A stretch of DNA of 60,431 bases from Sva-25 sp037385685 (GTDB taxonomy: Bacteria > Pseudomonadota > Gammaproteobacteria > Chromatiales > Chromatiaceae): positions 1-60,431 of the forward strand of contig JARRMW010000028.1 of NCBI GenBank assembly GCA_037385685.1, written 5' to 3'. The position numbers were made by a program, and so were the translations under genes. The notes under the pieces were generated by a model. That model was given only the letters and a program-made list of their open reading frames with translations, did not search any database and was not told the origin of the DNA. Numbering within the stretch: position 1 is the first letter of the stretch; each line of letters opens with the position of its first letter. This document shows, piece by piece, positions 17,586-27,065 of this stretch.

Positions 17586-17612
17586 CAAAAAAACCCGTCC
17601 ATGGGACGGGTT
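17586..17612 (-). terminator. Terminator after DUF971 gene
   Basis: Minus-strand stem AACCCGTCC/GGACGGGTT with a 3-nt loop, followed by TTTTTTT. It ends the transcript of the DUF971 gene and isolates the ubi operon. Confidence 0.9.
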
Positions 17613-17638
17613 ACGCTGCTCGGTTGCCCTGAAAGAAG

Positions 17639-18004
17639 TCAGGAGGGCTCCTTGCGCTTGTGTCCGGCATCCTCTAGGTCCTTCAGATACTGGCTCCACA
17701 TGGCGTCATAGTTGATGCCCATGTTATAGAGCGTCTCCCAGGAATAGATACCGGTATTGTGACCATCGTCGAAATAGAGAAGTATCGCGTAGTTGCCGAC
17801 CGGCTCGAGACGGTCGATGTTGACACTCTCCTTGCCGACCTGCAGCACGCGCTGGTCCTCGGTGTGTCCCTGAACCTCGGCCGAGGGGGAATAGACACGC
17901 AGGAATTCGCAGGGCAGCGAGAAAGTCTTGCCGTCGTCGAAGCTGATATCCAGGACGCGCGACTGGCGATGCAGGTTCAATTCTGTCGGCATCGGTTTGG
18001 ACAT
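17639..18004 (-). CDS. DUF971 (GBBH-like N-terminal domain) protein
   Basis: 121 residues matching the small zinc-fold domain found at the N-terminus of gamma-butyrobetaine hydroxylase: LDISFDDGKTFSLPCEFLRVYSPSAEV, VGNYAILLYFDDGHNTGIYSWETLY. Stand-alone versions are often found near Fe-S or ubiquinone genes in proteobacteria, but no activity is established. It sits upstream of ubiE on the same strand with its own terminator. Confidence 0.9.
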   Translation of the reverse strand: MSKPMPTELNLHRQSRVLDISFDDGKTFSLPCEFLRVYSPSAEVQGHTEDQRVLQVGKESVNIDRLEPVGNYAILLYFDDGHNTGIYSWETLYNMGINYDAMWSQYLKDLEDAGHKRKEPS

Positions 18005-18096
18005 GGTGCGTTACCTCGCAAGAAAAATCATGGCGCGATTCTACCTGTAACGGGAGAAGGGATTCACGCGGTCGTTGTGCCGGATTTCAGCCGGAT

Positions 18097-18474
18097 TCAG
18101 TGCAGCTTGTTGGGAACCGCCAGCGAGAAGGGCGGGATCGGGGCGAGAAACTCTCTGCCCTCGTCATCGATCATTTCGTACTCGCCTTCCATGCTGCCCA
18201 CGGGTGTATCGAGCATGGCGCCACTGGTGTACCGGAAAGCCTCACCGGGCTTCAGATAAGGCTGCTCGCCGACCACGCCTTCACCTGACACCTCCTCGAC
18301 CTTGCCGTTGGCATCGGTGATCACCCAGTGGCGTCGCAGCAGCTTGGCCGGCTCCTCGCCAGTATTATGGATGGTGATGGTGTAGCTGAAGGCATACTGG
18401 TTTTCCTCGGGGGTCGACTGCGCCTCGATGTAGGCTGTTTCGACCTGGATACTGATCTCGTGCTCGGATTGCAT
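18097..18474 (-). CDS. apaG: ApaG protein
   Basis: 125 residues: a single fibronectin-III-like beta sandwich (FSYTITIHNTGEEPAKLLRRHWVITDANG, GEGVVGEQPYLKPGEAFRYTSG). ApaG affects Co/Mg resistance in Salmonella and is usually linked to ksgA-apaH, which are absent here. The length and motifs are standard. It lies in a minus-strand run with the DUF971 gene. Confidence 0.96.
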   Translation of the reverse strand: MQSEHEISIQVETAYIEAQSTPEENQYAFSYTITIHNTGEEPAKLLRRHWVITDANGKVEEVSGEGVVGEQPYLKPGEAFRYTSGAMLDTPVGSMEGEYEMIDDEGREFLAPIPPFSLAVPNKLH

Positions 18475-18590
18475 AGTGTCCTGTCCATTCCGCTGTTCAT
18501 TACCCTGCCTGGCGCCAGCACAATGCTCGACGCCGCAAGAGGAGCAAATGATACAATCAGGGCCTCGCTTTTGAAACTCGCAAGAATCCT

Positions 18591-19523
18591 ATGGCAGCAA
18601 AACTGAAGGTTGGCGTTGTCGGCGTCGGCTACCTGGGGCGCTTTCATGCGCTGATTTACAGCAGGATGGACAGTGTCGAGCTGGTTGGTGTGAATGACAG
18701 CAACCCGGAACAGGCTTCAGCCGTTGCCGCGGAAGCCGGAACCAGATCACTGTCACTCGCGGAGCTGGTCGAACAGTGCGATGCCGTCAGTATCGTTGTG
18801 CCGACCTCGCTGCATCTGGAGATTGCCCGCCCCTTTCTCGAAAAGGGTGTCCACATGCTGCTCGAAAAGCCGATCGAGGCTGATGTTGCAAAAGCGGAAG
18901 AGATCGTCAGGCTCGCGAGCGAATCGGGCATCAACCTGCAGATCGGACACCTCGAGCGCTACAATGCGGGGATTCTGGCTCTCGCGGAGCGTATCGAAAA
19001 TCCCCGCTTCATCGAGGCCCAGCGTATGGGTGGCTTCAAGGCGCGCGCCACCGATGTGGATGTCATCTCCGATCTCATGATCCACGACATCGACATTATC
19101 CTCTCTCTGGTCGATTCCGAGCTGGTTTCAATCTCGGCATCCGGCACGTCTGTACTGACCGATCACATCGATATCGCCAACGCCCGGCTCGAGTTCGCCA
19201 ACGGCGCAGCCGCCAATGTCACGGCCAGCCGGGTTTCACGCGAGGACAGCCGCCGCATCCGCGTCTTCGAACCACAGCATTACCTCTCGCTGGATTTTAT
19301 CGCGCAGCGCCTCGAAACGGCCCGGGCCGTCCCCGTCGAGGGGGCAGAGTGGCCCGAGATTCGCACCGAGGCACTCGATATCGAACCCGTCAAGCCACTC
19401 GATGCCGAGCTGGCCTCGTTCGTCGACTGCATTATCAATGGCAGTCAGCCCGTGGTGGACGGCCCGACAGGGCTACGGGCACTCGAGGTCGCCCTGCAAA
19501 TCAAGGAGAAGATCGAACAATGA
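18591..19523 (+). CDS. Gfo/Idh/MocA oxidoreductase, GnnA-like
   Basis: 310-residue NAD(P)-dependent sugar dehydrogenase: a Rossmann start (VGVVGVGYLGRFHALIYSRM), EKPIE near residue 92 with the catalytic-domain lysine, and GHLERYN. The next gene is a sugar aminotransferase overlapping by 4 bp. The pair matches GnnA/GnnB of Acidithiobacillus, which oxidise and then transaminate the C3 of UDP-GlcNAc so that lipid A carries an amide-linked chain there. The assignment to that pathway is by gene order and resemblance, not proven. Another UDP-sugar substrate is possible. Confidence 0.88.
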   Translation: MAAKLKVGVVGVGYLGRFHALIYSRMDSVELVGVNDSNPEQASAVAAEAGTRSLSLAELVEQCDAVSIVVPTSLHLEIARPFLEKGVHMLLEKPIEADVAKAEEIVRLASESGINLQIGHLERYNAGILALAERIENPRFIEAQRMGGFKARATDVDVISDLMIHDIDIILSLVDSELVSISASGTSVLTDHIDIANARLEFANGAAANVTASRVSREDSRRIRVFEPQHYLSLDFIAQRLETARAVPVEGAEWPEIRTEALDIEPVKPLDAELASFVDCIINGSQPVVDGPTGLRALEVALQIKEKIEQ

Positions 19524-20629
19524 GTAACCAGACCGAAGGCGTTCCCTACCTCGACCTCGCCAGCGAATTCCAGGCCCTGCGTGACGACTGGATCGCTGCC
19601 ATCGACCAGCTCGGCAGCAGGGCCGCGTTTATCCTCGGTGATGCGGTTTCGGAATTCCAGCAGGAAGTCGCAGACTATATCGGTTGCCGGCATGCTCTCG
19701 GTGTTGCAAACGGCACGGATGCCCTGGTGCTTTCACTGCGCGCCCTCGACATCGGGCCGGGTGACGAAGTCATCACCTCGCCTTTTACCTTCTTCGCCAC
19801 GGCCGAGTCCATCTCGCTCGTCGGCGCGACACCTGTCTTCGCCGATATTGACGACTCCAGCTTCAACATCAGGCCTGACAGCGTGAAGGAAAAAATGACC
19901 GACAGGACCAGAGCCATCATGCCGGTGCATATCTTCGGCCATCCGGCCGACATGCAGCAGCTGCGCACGATCGCCAGCGAGCATGGTCTCAAGCTCATCG
20001 AGGATGCTGCCCAGGCGTTCGGCGCAAAGGCGGGTGACAGCGTTGTCGGTTCACTCGGTGATACAGGCTGCTTCAGCTTCTACCCTGCAAAGGTGCTCGG
20101 ATGCTACGGAGACGGCGGCCTGATCACGACCAGTGACGAAGGCATCTACGAGCACCTGCAGCGACTGCGTAATCACGGCGCCATCGCCGCCTTCACGCAC
20201 ACGGAAATCGGCTACAACAGCCGTCTTGATGCCGTGCAGGCCGCGTTGCTTTCAATCAAGCTGAAAAAGATCGAGGAAGACATCGCCAGGCGAGAGCAGG
20301 TTGCAGCATGGTACGACGAACGCCTGGCCGGGAGCGATGCCATACCTCCGGGCCGGCCCGAGCACGGACGCCACGCATTCAACCTCTACACCATCCGGCA
20401 CCCTCGCCGGAACGCGCTGCGACAGGCACTGGGAGACGCGAAGATCGGTACCAACCAGTGTTATCCGCAGGGCCTCCACCTGCAACAGGTCTACAGCCAT
20501 CTTGGCTACCGGCCGGGGGACCTGCCGGTGACGGACCAGCTCTGTAACGAAACGCTGTCACTGCCGATCTTCCCGGGCATGACCGAGCAACAGGTCGAAA
20601 CCGTCTGTGACGTTATTCGGAAAGTCTGA
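19520..20629 (+). CDS. DegT/DnrJ/EryC1 aminotransferase, GnnB-like
   Basis: 369-residue PLP-dependent sugar aminotransferase. ANGTDALVLSLRAL, EDAAQAFGA and SFYPAKVLGCYGDGG (with the PLP lysine) are the family's landmarks. The C-terminal half carries the usual NYRLDA-like strand as YNSRLDAVQAALL. The start codon overlaps the upstream dehydrogenase stop (ATGA), so the two are translationally coupled. Together they would convert a UDP-sugar to its 3-amino form. I see no terminator immediately after. Confidence 0.9.
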   Translation: MSNQTEGVPYLDLASEFQALRDDWIAAIDQLGSRAAFILGDAVSEFQQEVADYIGCRHALGVANGTDALVLSLRALDIGPGDEVITSPFTFFATAESISLVGATPVFADIDDSSFNIRPDSVKEKMTDRTRAIMPVHIFGHPADMQQLRTIASEHGLKLIEDAAQAFGAKAGDSVVGSLGDTGCFSFYPAKVLGCYGDGGLITTSDEGIYEHLQRLRNHGAIAAFTHTEIGYNSRLDAVQAALLSIKLKKIEEDIARREQVAAWYDERLAGSDAIPPGRPEHGRHAFNLYTIRHPRRNALRQALGDAKIGTNQCYPQGLHLQQVYSHLGYRPGDLPVTDQLCNETLSLPIFPGMTEQQVETVCDVIRKV

Positions 20630-21155
20630 GTCCTGCACAGGATCATTCACGACGAAGATCACAAAAGGCACATCGTTACAGACACAGGTCATCGCGAAAA
20701 GACCATCGATACTGGATTACTGGTGTTCCAGAATCGATTGTCCGGATACCTGAAAAACGGAAGATCCTCCCGGTTTCAACATTCTCTCGCCCAGAAAATC
20801 ACGCAGGCATCCGATACTCCGGGTTGAATTGATATCACTTTGTGTCCTTTGTGCACTTCGTGGTGGAACATTTTCCTTGCAGCGCCTCAACATCCAGAGT
20901 GACAAGCCATCCTCCGGCTCTCACAATGAGAATTCCTGTCCAGACTTGAATCAAGAGAGTACTCTTTGGAAAAGGCACCCCGGGTGCCCGGGAGTGATTC
21001 CTTCGAACCCGAACACGTCAACTGCGAAATCTGCCTCAGGGTGCCCCCGGATGAGGCGCAGGGTGACGAGGAGCGGGACTCTTTCGTGCATTTCTCGGAC
21101 CGGAGTGCGACCACGTCCGGGAAAAGCGGCAGAGAGACCGAAAAAAGGAAGCGCG
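20630..21155. other. Non-coding stretch with degenerate repeat fragment
   Basis: No convincing gene. TTTGTGTCCTTTGTGCACTTCGTGG near 20837-20868 resembles a short sequence (CTTTGTG.CCTTCGTGGTGAAC) that I recall recurring in unrelated bacterial genomes, probably a decayed mobile remnant. The short open frames here lack family features and ribosome sites. Confidence 0.5.
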
Positions 21156-22109
21156 TTAGCCAGCCTGTCCTGTTTGCGAAGGCGGCAGAAAAAAGCGGCG
21201 CGCATTCTCATAACGGATCGCCTCTGCAACATCGTCCGGCAACTCCATGAGCCAGCGATCATGGGCACTCCAGAATCGTCCGACCTCTTCCCAGCCGGTA
21301 TCCGCCTGGTCCCAGCTATCAAGTTGCTGCACGGGCCAGACCGGGTCCGACCCCAGCATCAGCCTGTCGGAAAAATCCATGATGAGGCTGCGCCATTCCG
21401 GTTTCAGCGCCCCCTTTTCCTCGTCGAAGATCAGCGATGCGGAATAGCGCCATGGATCGCGTGCGGAAAGCTCCCACCAGAGTGACGGGCAAGCCTCGAG
21501 CGCACGCCTGACCTCTTTCGGCCGCATCGGCGCACCTGCATGCGCCAGCAACAGGCGCGCATCGGGATTGTGACGGCAAAGTCCGATGAGATAGTCGGCG
21601 CGGCCGAATTCGACATGCACAAGGAGAGGCGCCTGGTACTTCGCCGAGAGTTTGAGTAATCCGTCGATGACAGGTGTATCCCATTTCGGGGCAAAGCCCC
21701 CGATGAGGTGCAACTCACCGATACCGACATAATCACCGCTTGCCAGTGCCTTCTCCGAGCGTTCGAGTGTTTCGGTCTGCTGGTACCAGCGGTACCAGTC
21801 TGCACGCGATTCGTAAGGACCGTACCAGGCGAGTATGCGCTCAGGGTCAAGCTTGCGCAGCTCCTGAACCAGCGGCGGTGGGGTACCGATGATGACCGCG
21901 AGCGCGATCTCGTTTTGCTTGAGAATATCAAGCGCCTGCTCGGGTGACGTGACCTCCTGCTGGCTCCACTTGTAGTGCATGTGCACATCACCCCGCGGGG
22001 CGGCCGCGGCAGGATGAAACAGAACGAAGAGAGCGGCAGCAATCGCTGACCGGAAGAGAAATTGGCTGATGGAGACTGACATGCTGTTTGCCCTCGTGAG
22101 AAACGTCAC
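21156..22109 (-). CDS. Exported amidohydrolase-family protein
   Basis: About 310 residues with an N-terminal signal peptide (FLFRSAIAAALFVLFHPAAAA), so it is probably periplasmic. The mature part looks like a TIM-barrel amidohydrolase (amidohydrolase-2 type): HMHY at the N-terminus for metal ligands, GIGELH, LLVHVEFG, LLAHAGAP and a late LMLGSDPVWP with the catalytic Asp. The substrate is unknown. A second ATG at 22082 removes nine residues and is equally possible. Confidence 0.8.
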   Translation of the reverse strand: MTFLTRANSMSVSISQFLFRSAIAAALFVLFHPAAAAPRGDVHMHYKWSQQEVTSPEQALDILKQNEIALAVIIGTPPPLVQELRKLDPERILAWYGPYESRADWYRWYQQTETLERSEKALASGDYVGIGELHLIGGFAPKWDTPVIDGLLKLSAKYQAPLLVHVEFGRADYLIGLCRHNPDARLLLAHAGAPMRPKEVRRALEACPSLWWELSARDPWRYSASLIFDEEKGALKPEWRSLIMDFSDRLMLGSDPVWPVQQLDSWDQADTGWEEVGRFWSAHDRWLMELPDDVAEAIRYENARRFFLPPSQTGQAG

Positions 22110-22179
22110 GCCAGTGACTATAGCTGAAGAGTGCCGCCCCCCGGCAACCCTGCAGATACGGAGGTTGTCGCGACAGCTG

Positions 22180-22734
22180 TCAGGCAGGCCTGACGAGTGG
22201 CGTCTCGACCTCGCGACGCTTCTCCGGCCCGAGAAGCAGCTCGATCAGCGCAAGCGCAAAATCCATTGCCGTACCTGGTCCACGCGAGGTCACGATCTTG
22301 CCATCGACAACAACGGGATCCTGCAGCAGCTTCGTGGTCTCCAGCTCCATGGCATCGATGATGCCGGGATAGGAAGTCGCAGACTTGCCATCCAGCAGGC
22401 CGGCATTCGCCAGTACCTTCGGAGCGGCGCAAATGGCCGCAGTGAAGCGCCCGCTTTTTGACATGGAATTCAGCAGGGCATGGATACGCTCATCCTGATC
22501 GAGATGATCTGCGCCGGGCAGCCCGCCCGGTAATACGATCATGTCGAAATCCTCTTCCATGACATCAGCCAGCACGGCATCGGGAATCAGCCTGACCCCG
22601 CGGCTCGCTGTCACGGGCTGGTCATCCAGGCCAGCTGTGACAACGTCGACACCCGCCCTGCGAAGAAGGTCGATGACTGTGACAGCCTCGATTTCTTCAC
22701 ACCCTTGCGCGAGGGGTACCAGTACGCGTGCCAT
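22180..22734 (-). CDS. DJ-1/PfpI-family protein (YajL-like)
   Basis: 184 residues, DJ-1 superfamily: VPLAQGCEEIEAVTVIDLLRRAG, MIVLPGGLPGADHL, and the nucleophile-elbow cysteine in AAICAAPKVL. Family members protect proteins against carbonyl or oxidative damage; the exact reaction is debated. The start overlaps the stop of the upstream protease gene (ATGG/TAA region), so it is probably co-transcribed with it. Confidence 0.93.
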   Translation of the reverse strand: MARVLVPLAQGCEEIEAVTVIDLLRRAGVDVVTAGLDDQPVTASRGVRLIPDAVLADVMEEDFDMIVLPGGLPGADHLDQDERIHALLNSMSKSGRFTAAICAAPKVLANAGLLDGKSATSYPGIIDAMELETTKLLQDPVVVDGKIVTSRGPGTAMDFALALIELLLGPEKRREVETPLVRPA

Positions 22735-24251
22735 TACTCCTTGTCCTCTTTCTGTTCACCAAGGGGCTGCAGGATGGCCATCGCCTTCAGGACGTTGAGC
22801 GCTTCGCTGAGGGCATAATCATCGATCACGAGCGGCTTGGGGGCAGCGGCCTTCTCGCCATCACTGCCGTCGCTCTTTTGGTCTTTCTCTTTCTCACCGC
22901 TATCCGTTTGATCGGTGTCGCTCTGTTGCTTGTCGTCATCGGAATGACCGTTTGCGAGATGTCCCTCAAGATCCTTCTCCTTGACAAGAATGCCGCTGGA
23001 ATCGTTCTTCATCGAGACCGATACATTCTCGAGTTTGATATCCGGCGCGATGCCTTCGGCCTGGATCGAGCGCCCCTTGGGGGTGTAATAGCGTGCTGTC
23101 GTGAGTTTGATGGCAGCATCGTCTGCCACGGGAACGACCGTCTGTACCGACCCCTTGCCAAACGTCTGGTTGCCCATGATGACCGCACGCTTGTGATCCT
23201 GGAGAGCGCCTGCAACGATCTCGGAGGCGGAGGCCGACCCCTCGTTGACGAGCACGATGATGGGTGCGCCCGAGAGAATATCCCCCGACTTGGCTGCATA
23301 CTTGATGCGGGAATCCTCTGTCCGTCCCTCGGTGTAGACGATGATCCCGCCTTCGAGGAAGGCATCACTCACCGAAACGGCGGCGTTGAGAACACCGCCC
23401 GGGTTGTTTCTCAAGTCCAGCACGAGACCACGTATCGGCCCGTCGATCTCCTTGTGCAGCTCCTGCAACTTGCTCACCATGTCACGCGCGGTCGCATTCT
23501 GGAAGTTGGAGATCCGGATGTAGCCAAACTGCTTGTCGAGCACGCGTGATTTAACGCTTGCGATCTGGATGATATCGCGGGTGATGGTGATCAGGAGCGG
23601 CTTCTTCTCCCCCTCGCGCAGGATCGTCAGCGTGATGTCGGTTCCCGGCTTGCCGCGCATCAGGTCGACGGCCTTGTTGAGGGGCATTCCCTTGATGGGC
23701 TTGTCATCAAGCTTGATGATCAGGTCGCCGGCCTGCACGCCCGCCTTCATCGCCGGAGTATCGTCCATTGGCGCAATCACCTTGACGAGCCCGTTCTCGA
23801 GGCTGATTTCGATGCCAAGGCCGCCGAATTCTCCCTGGGTCGACTCCTGCAGCTCGTCATAATCCTCCTTGACGAGGAAGGCCGAATGAGGATCGAGACT
23901 TTCGAGCATACCGCGGATGGCAGCCTCGACAAGTTCACTGTCATCCACCTGCTCGACATAATTGAGCTTGATGCGGTTGTATGCTTCCGCGAAGAGTCGC
24001 AGGGTGTCGAGCGGTGTGCGCTCGACCTCGTCAGTCGATGGCGCTTCAGCGGGATCGGTTTCAGACAGATCCTCATCCGCCGCCGGCTCTTCTTCGGGTG
24101 CTGCTTCTGCAGGTGAGGCCTGCTCGTCTTCTGGCAGAACCTGTTCAGCCGGGGCACTGCCATCGGTTTCCCGATCCGTCAGCGGCTCTTCAGCAAACAA
24201 CGGGACCCACAGAATAAGAGCCAGAAGGCCAGTAATCAGTCTTTTCATCAC
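22734..24251 (-). CDS. C-terminal processing protease (S41)
   Basis: 505-residue periplasmic S41 protease of the CtpA type. Order: signal peptide (ITGLLALILWVPLFA), a long acidic Ala/Glu/Pro linker (about 20-70), a helical N-domain, a PDZ domain (about 130-210; GLGIEISLENGLVKVIAPMDD), and the protease core with VNEGSASASEIVAGALQD (nucleophile Ser) and the general-base Lys in FGKGSVQT. A Lys/Asp/Ser-rich tail follows. It lies between an EnvC-like gene and a DJ-1 gene. The gpmI-envC-ctpA order is common in gammaproteobacteria. Confidence 0.95.
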   Translation of the reverse strand: MMKRLITGLLALILWVPLFAEEPLTDRETDGSAPAEQVLPEDEQASPAEAAPEEEPAADEDLSETDPAEAPSTDEVERTPLDTLRLFAEAYNRIKLNYVEQVDDSELVEAAIRGMLESLDPHSAFLVKEDYDELQESTQGEFGGLGIEISLENGLVKVIAPMDDTPAMKAGVQAGDLIIKLDDKPIKGMPLNKAVDLMRGKPGTDITLTILREGEKKPLLITITRDIIQIASVKSRVLDKQFGYIRISNFQNATARDMVSKLQELHKEIDGPIRGLVLDLRNNPGGVLNAAVSVSDAFLEGGIIVYTEGRTEDSRIKYAAKSGDILSGAPIIVLVNEGSASASEIVAGALQDHKRAVIMGNQTFGKGSVQTVVPVADDAAIKLTTARYYTPKGRSIQAEGIAPDIKLENVSVSMKNDSSGILVKEKDLEGHLANGHSDDDKQQSDTDQTDSGEKEKDQKSDGSDGEKAAAPKPLVIDDYALSEALNVLKAMAILQPLGEQKEDKE

Positions 24252-24257
24252 ACTCGT

Positions 24258-25409
24258 TTATCCAACATTCCTGCCCGAAGGGCGAGTACACCAGCTGAGC
24301 GGATTGACCGGGCTGGAGCCCTTGCGGATTGCAAAATAGACGGCGGCATTGCGGCGGCCACCACTTACGCCCGCCAGGCTGATCACCTCTCCAGCCTCGA
24401 CGCTGTCGCCGACCTTTCTCAGCAGACTCTGGTTGTAACCGTAGAGCGTCATGTAACCGTCTCCATGGTCAACAATAAGCATCAGGCCGTATCCGCGCAA
24501 CCAGTCGGCAAATATCACGACCCCGCCATGCACAGCCCTGACATTTGCGCCTTCCCGGGACTCTATCACTATTCCCTCGAGCGTGACGCCACCTTTCATA
24601 CTTTCGCCGAAACGCTGCACCATTTTGCCGGCAACCGGCCATGGCAGCTTGCCCTTGCGCGACTTGAAGGCAATATTGGCGGGCACCGGTGGCGGCACCA
24701 CTTCGGTCAGCTTGCGCGTCAACTCCTCGAGCTGTGCAACATCCTGCTTCAGGGTCGCAAGCCGCTTGTCGGCCGATGCGATCTGTTGATCGCGCTGCTC
24801 CAGCGCCACCTTGCGCAGGTCACGCGCCTGCTCCACGGAGGCGAGCAACTCCTGCTGCTCGGCACGCAGACTGTTGAGCCTCGCTTCATCCGAGCGAATT
24901 CTCTCTCCCGTCTCGATCAGCGTACGGTGTGAGTCCTGAATACCCGCGATCAGGCCGGCCCGCGCACGGTTGAGGTAGTCATAATAGGAGATGATTCTGC
25001 CAAGACGCGCAGGGTCATCCTGGTTCAACAAAAGCTTGAGCCGTTGCTGGCGTCCCATCCGGTAGCTCGCGAGGACCTGCTGACGCAAGAGCGCCTTCTG
25101 ATCCGCAAGTCGCTTCTCGACGGGGCCGAGGGATTCCAGAAGTTCCTGACGACGGCTGGCGACCTTGTCGATATCGAGCTCTGTCTGGCGAAGCTGGGCC
25201 GTGAGGCGACTGATCTCCTTTTCTGTCTCGCGCAGCGCGGTTACTTCACCCTCTCTCTCCTGCTGCGCATCCTTGAGTTCAACCGCGACCTCTTTCACCT
25301 CTTCGCGCAACTGGCGCATGCGTTCCTTGTGCTCATCATCGGCCGCGAACAGGGGTGCCATTGCAAGCAGCGCTGCCATCAGGAAAGCGACGGCAGAAGC
25401 GTGATTCAC
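24258..25409 (-). CDS. EnvC-like murein hydrolase activator
   Basis: 383 residues: signal peptide, a long coiled coil (about 28-250) and a C-terminal LytM domain. The LytM domain lacks zinc ligands: EGIVIES stands where HKGID would be, and AAVYFAIR replaces HLHFEIR. That is the hallmark of EnvC-type proteins, which activate amidases at the septum instead of cutting peptidoglycan. The start is GTG directly after the gpmI stop (TAG GTG), so it is translationally linked to gpmI. Confidence 0.92.
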   Translation of the reverse strand: MNHASAVAFLMAALLAMAPLFAADDEHKERMRQLREEVKEVAVELKDAQQEREGEVTALRETEKEISRLTAQLRQTELDIDKVASRRQELLESLGPVEKRLADQKALLRQQVLASYRMGRQQRLKLLLNQDDPARLGRIISYYDYLNRARAGLIAGIQDSHRTLIETGERIRSDEARLNSLRAEQQELLASVEQARDLRKVALEQRDQQIASADKRLATLKQDVAQLEELTRKLTEVVPPPVPANIAFKSRKGKLPWPVAGKMVQRFGESMKGGVTLEGIVIESREGANVRAVHGGVVIFADWLRGYGLMLIVDHGDGYMTLYGYNQSLLRKVGDSVEAGEVISLAGVSGGRRNAAVYFAIRKGSSPVNPLSWCTRPSGRNVG

Positions 25410-26984
25410 CTAGGCCGCGTCCTCGTCGGCTTCATCGGCAGATGGCTCGACCAGCAGAACCTTGCCGCTCATTTCAGTAGGTTGTTCGAGCCCCATCATC
25501 ATGAGCAGGGTCGGTGCAATGTCACACAAGGCGCCTCCCTCCTCGAAGACCATTTGCCTGGTGCCGAAATAGACCAGGGGAACCGGGTTGGTCGTGTGTG
25601 CCGTATAAGGCTGTCCCGATTCATGGTTGACCATCTTCTCTGCATTGCCATGATCAGCCGTTATCAGGCACTCACCACCGGCGCGGTGCAAGGCTGATAG
25701 GACACGCCCGAGGCACTCGTCGACCGACTCGACGGCTGCAATGGCGGCCTCGATCTTGCCGGTATGTCCGACCATATCTGTATTGGCATAGTTACAGATG
25801 ATGGCATCGTAATCACCGCTCTCGATCGCCTCGACGAGCCTGTCCGTGACTTCCGGCGCGCTCATCTCGGGCTTGAGGTCATAGGTCTTGACCTTGGGTG
25901 ACGGGACGAGAATCCGGTCTTCACCTTCGAAGGGGGTTTCGCGTCCGCCGTTGAAAAAGAAGGTGACGTGGGCATACTTTTCGGTTTCCGCGATGCGCAG
26001 CTGGCGCAAGCCAAGATTCGCAATGTATTCGCCGAAGGTATTTTGCAACCGCTCCGGCGGGAAAGCGACAGGAATACCAAAGCCCTTCTTGTACTCTGTC
26101 AGGCTCACGAATGTGCCAAGCTTCGGGGTGGCCTCGCGCTCAAAGCCATCGAAATCCGGTTCAATGAAAGGGCGCGTAATCTGGCGAGCGCGATCCGATC
26201 GATAGTTCATGAAAATGATAACATCGCCGTCCTGCATGCGAACGGGCTCTTCGCCTTCGGGAACGATGGCGGTGGCCTTCACGAATTCATCGGTTTCATC
26301 TCGGGCATAGGCCATCTCCAGCGCTGTGATGGTATCCGGGGCAGTAAACTCGGCCTTGCCAAGCGTCATGAGATCGTAGGCCGACTTGATACGCTCCCAG
26401 CGATGGTCGCGGTCCATGGCATAAAAGCGGCCGATCATGCTGACGACACGGCCTCCTCCTGCCTCCCGGAAGACTTTCTCGACCTCTTCGAGTGATCTGT
26501 GTGCGCTTTTCGGTGGCGTATCACGCCCGTCGAGAAAAGCGTGCACATAGACTTTTGTCGCACCCCGCTCCACCGCGAGCTTGATAGCGGCGTGGATATG
26601 ACATTCGTGACTGTGCACGCCTCCCTCGGAAAGCAGGCCGACGATATGGACGGCCGAATCGTTCTCGATCGCCTTGTCGACCGCATCGGTGAGTGTTCCG
26701 TTCGTGAAAAAGGAGCCGGTGCGGATGGAACGGCTGACGCGCGTGAACTCCTGATAGACAACACGGCCGGCGCCGAGATTCAGGTGACCAACTTCGGAAT
26801 TGCCCATCTGGTCCGCCGGCAGGCCTACTGCAGAGCCTGAGGTGGTGATCCTGGTGTGGGGATGTTCGCGCCAGAGCCTGTCGAAGACAGGTGTTCTAGC
26901 CTGCGCGATAGCGTTATCCTCCGTCTCCTCGCTGTAGCCCCAGCCGTCGAGAATCAGCAATGCGATGGGTCTTGGTTGTGTCAT
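25410..26984 (-). CDS. gpmI: Cofactor-independent phosphoglycerate mutase
   Basis: 524-residue Mn-dependent enzyme interconverting 3- and 2-phosphoglycerate. The N-terminal LLILDGWGYSEE (metal Asp), MGNSEVGHLNLGAGR (phosphoserine nucleophile), HAFLDGRDTPP and a C-terminal ADHGNAEKM are diagnostic. An acidic tail follows. It heads a gpmI-envC-ctpA-DJ1 run. Confidence 0.97.
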   Translation of the reverse strand: MTQPRPIALLILDGWGYSEETEDNAIAQARTPVFDRLWREHPHTRITTSGSAVGLPADQMGNSEVGHLNLGAGRVVYQEFTRVSRSIRTGSFFTNGTLTDAVDKAIENDSAVHIVGLLSEGGVHSHECHIHAAIKLAVERGATKVYVHAFLDGRDTPPKSAHRSLEEVEKVFREAGGGRVVSMIGRFYAMDRDHRWERIKSAYDLMTLGKAEFTAPDTITALEMAYARDETDEFVKATAIVPEGEEPVRMQDGDVIIFMNYRSDRARQITRPFIEPDFDGFEREATPKLGTFVSLTEYKKGFGIPVAFPPERLQNTFGEYIANLGLRQLRIAETEKYAHVTFFFNGGRETPFEGEDRILVPSPKVKTYDLKPEMSAPEVTDRLVEAIESGDYDAIICNYANTDMVGHTGKIEAAIAAVESVDECLGRVLSALHRAGGECLITADHGNAEKMVNHESGQPYTAHTTNPVPLVYFGTRQMVFEEGGALCDIAPTLLMMMGLEQPTEMSGKVLLVEPSADEADEDAA

Positions 26985-27065
26985 TGTGTTTTAACGTAAC
27001 CTCTGCGGGTGCCCTTGCCCGGGCGCGTGACAATAAAATTCTGACCCTATTTTAACGCAAACTCC

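Noticed and set aside
20829..21485. Plus-strand open frame in and beyond the spacer after the aminotransferase gene
   Set aside because: No motifs, no ribosome site, overlaps the well-supported amidohydrolase gene on the other strand.
22139..22180. Terminator after the DJ-1 gene
   Set aside because: GC-rich sequence without a clear stem and T run.
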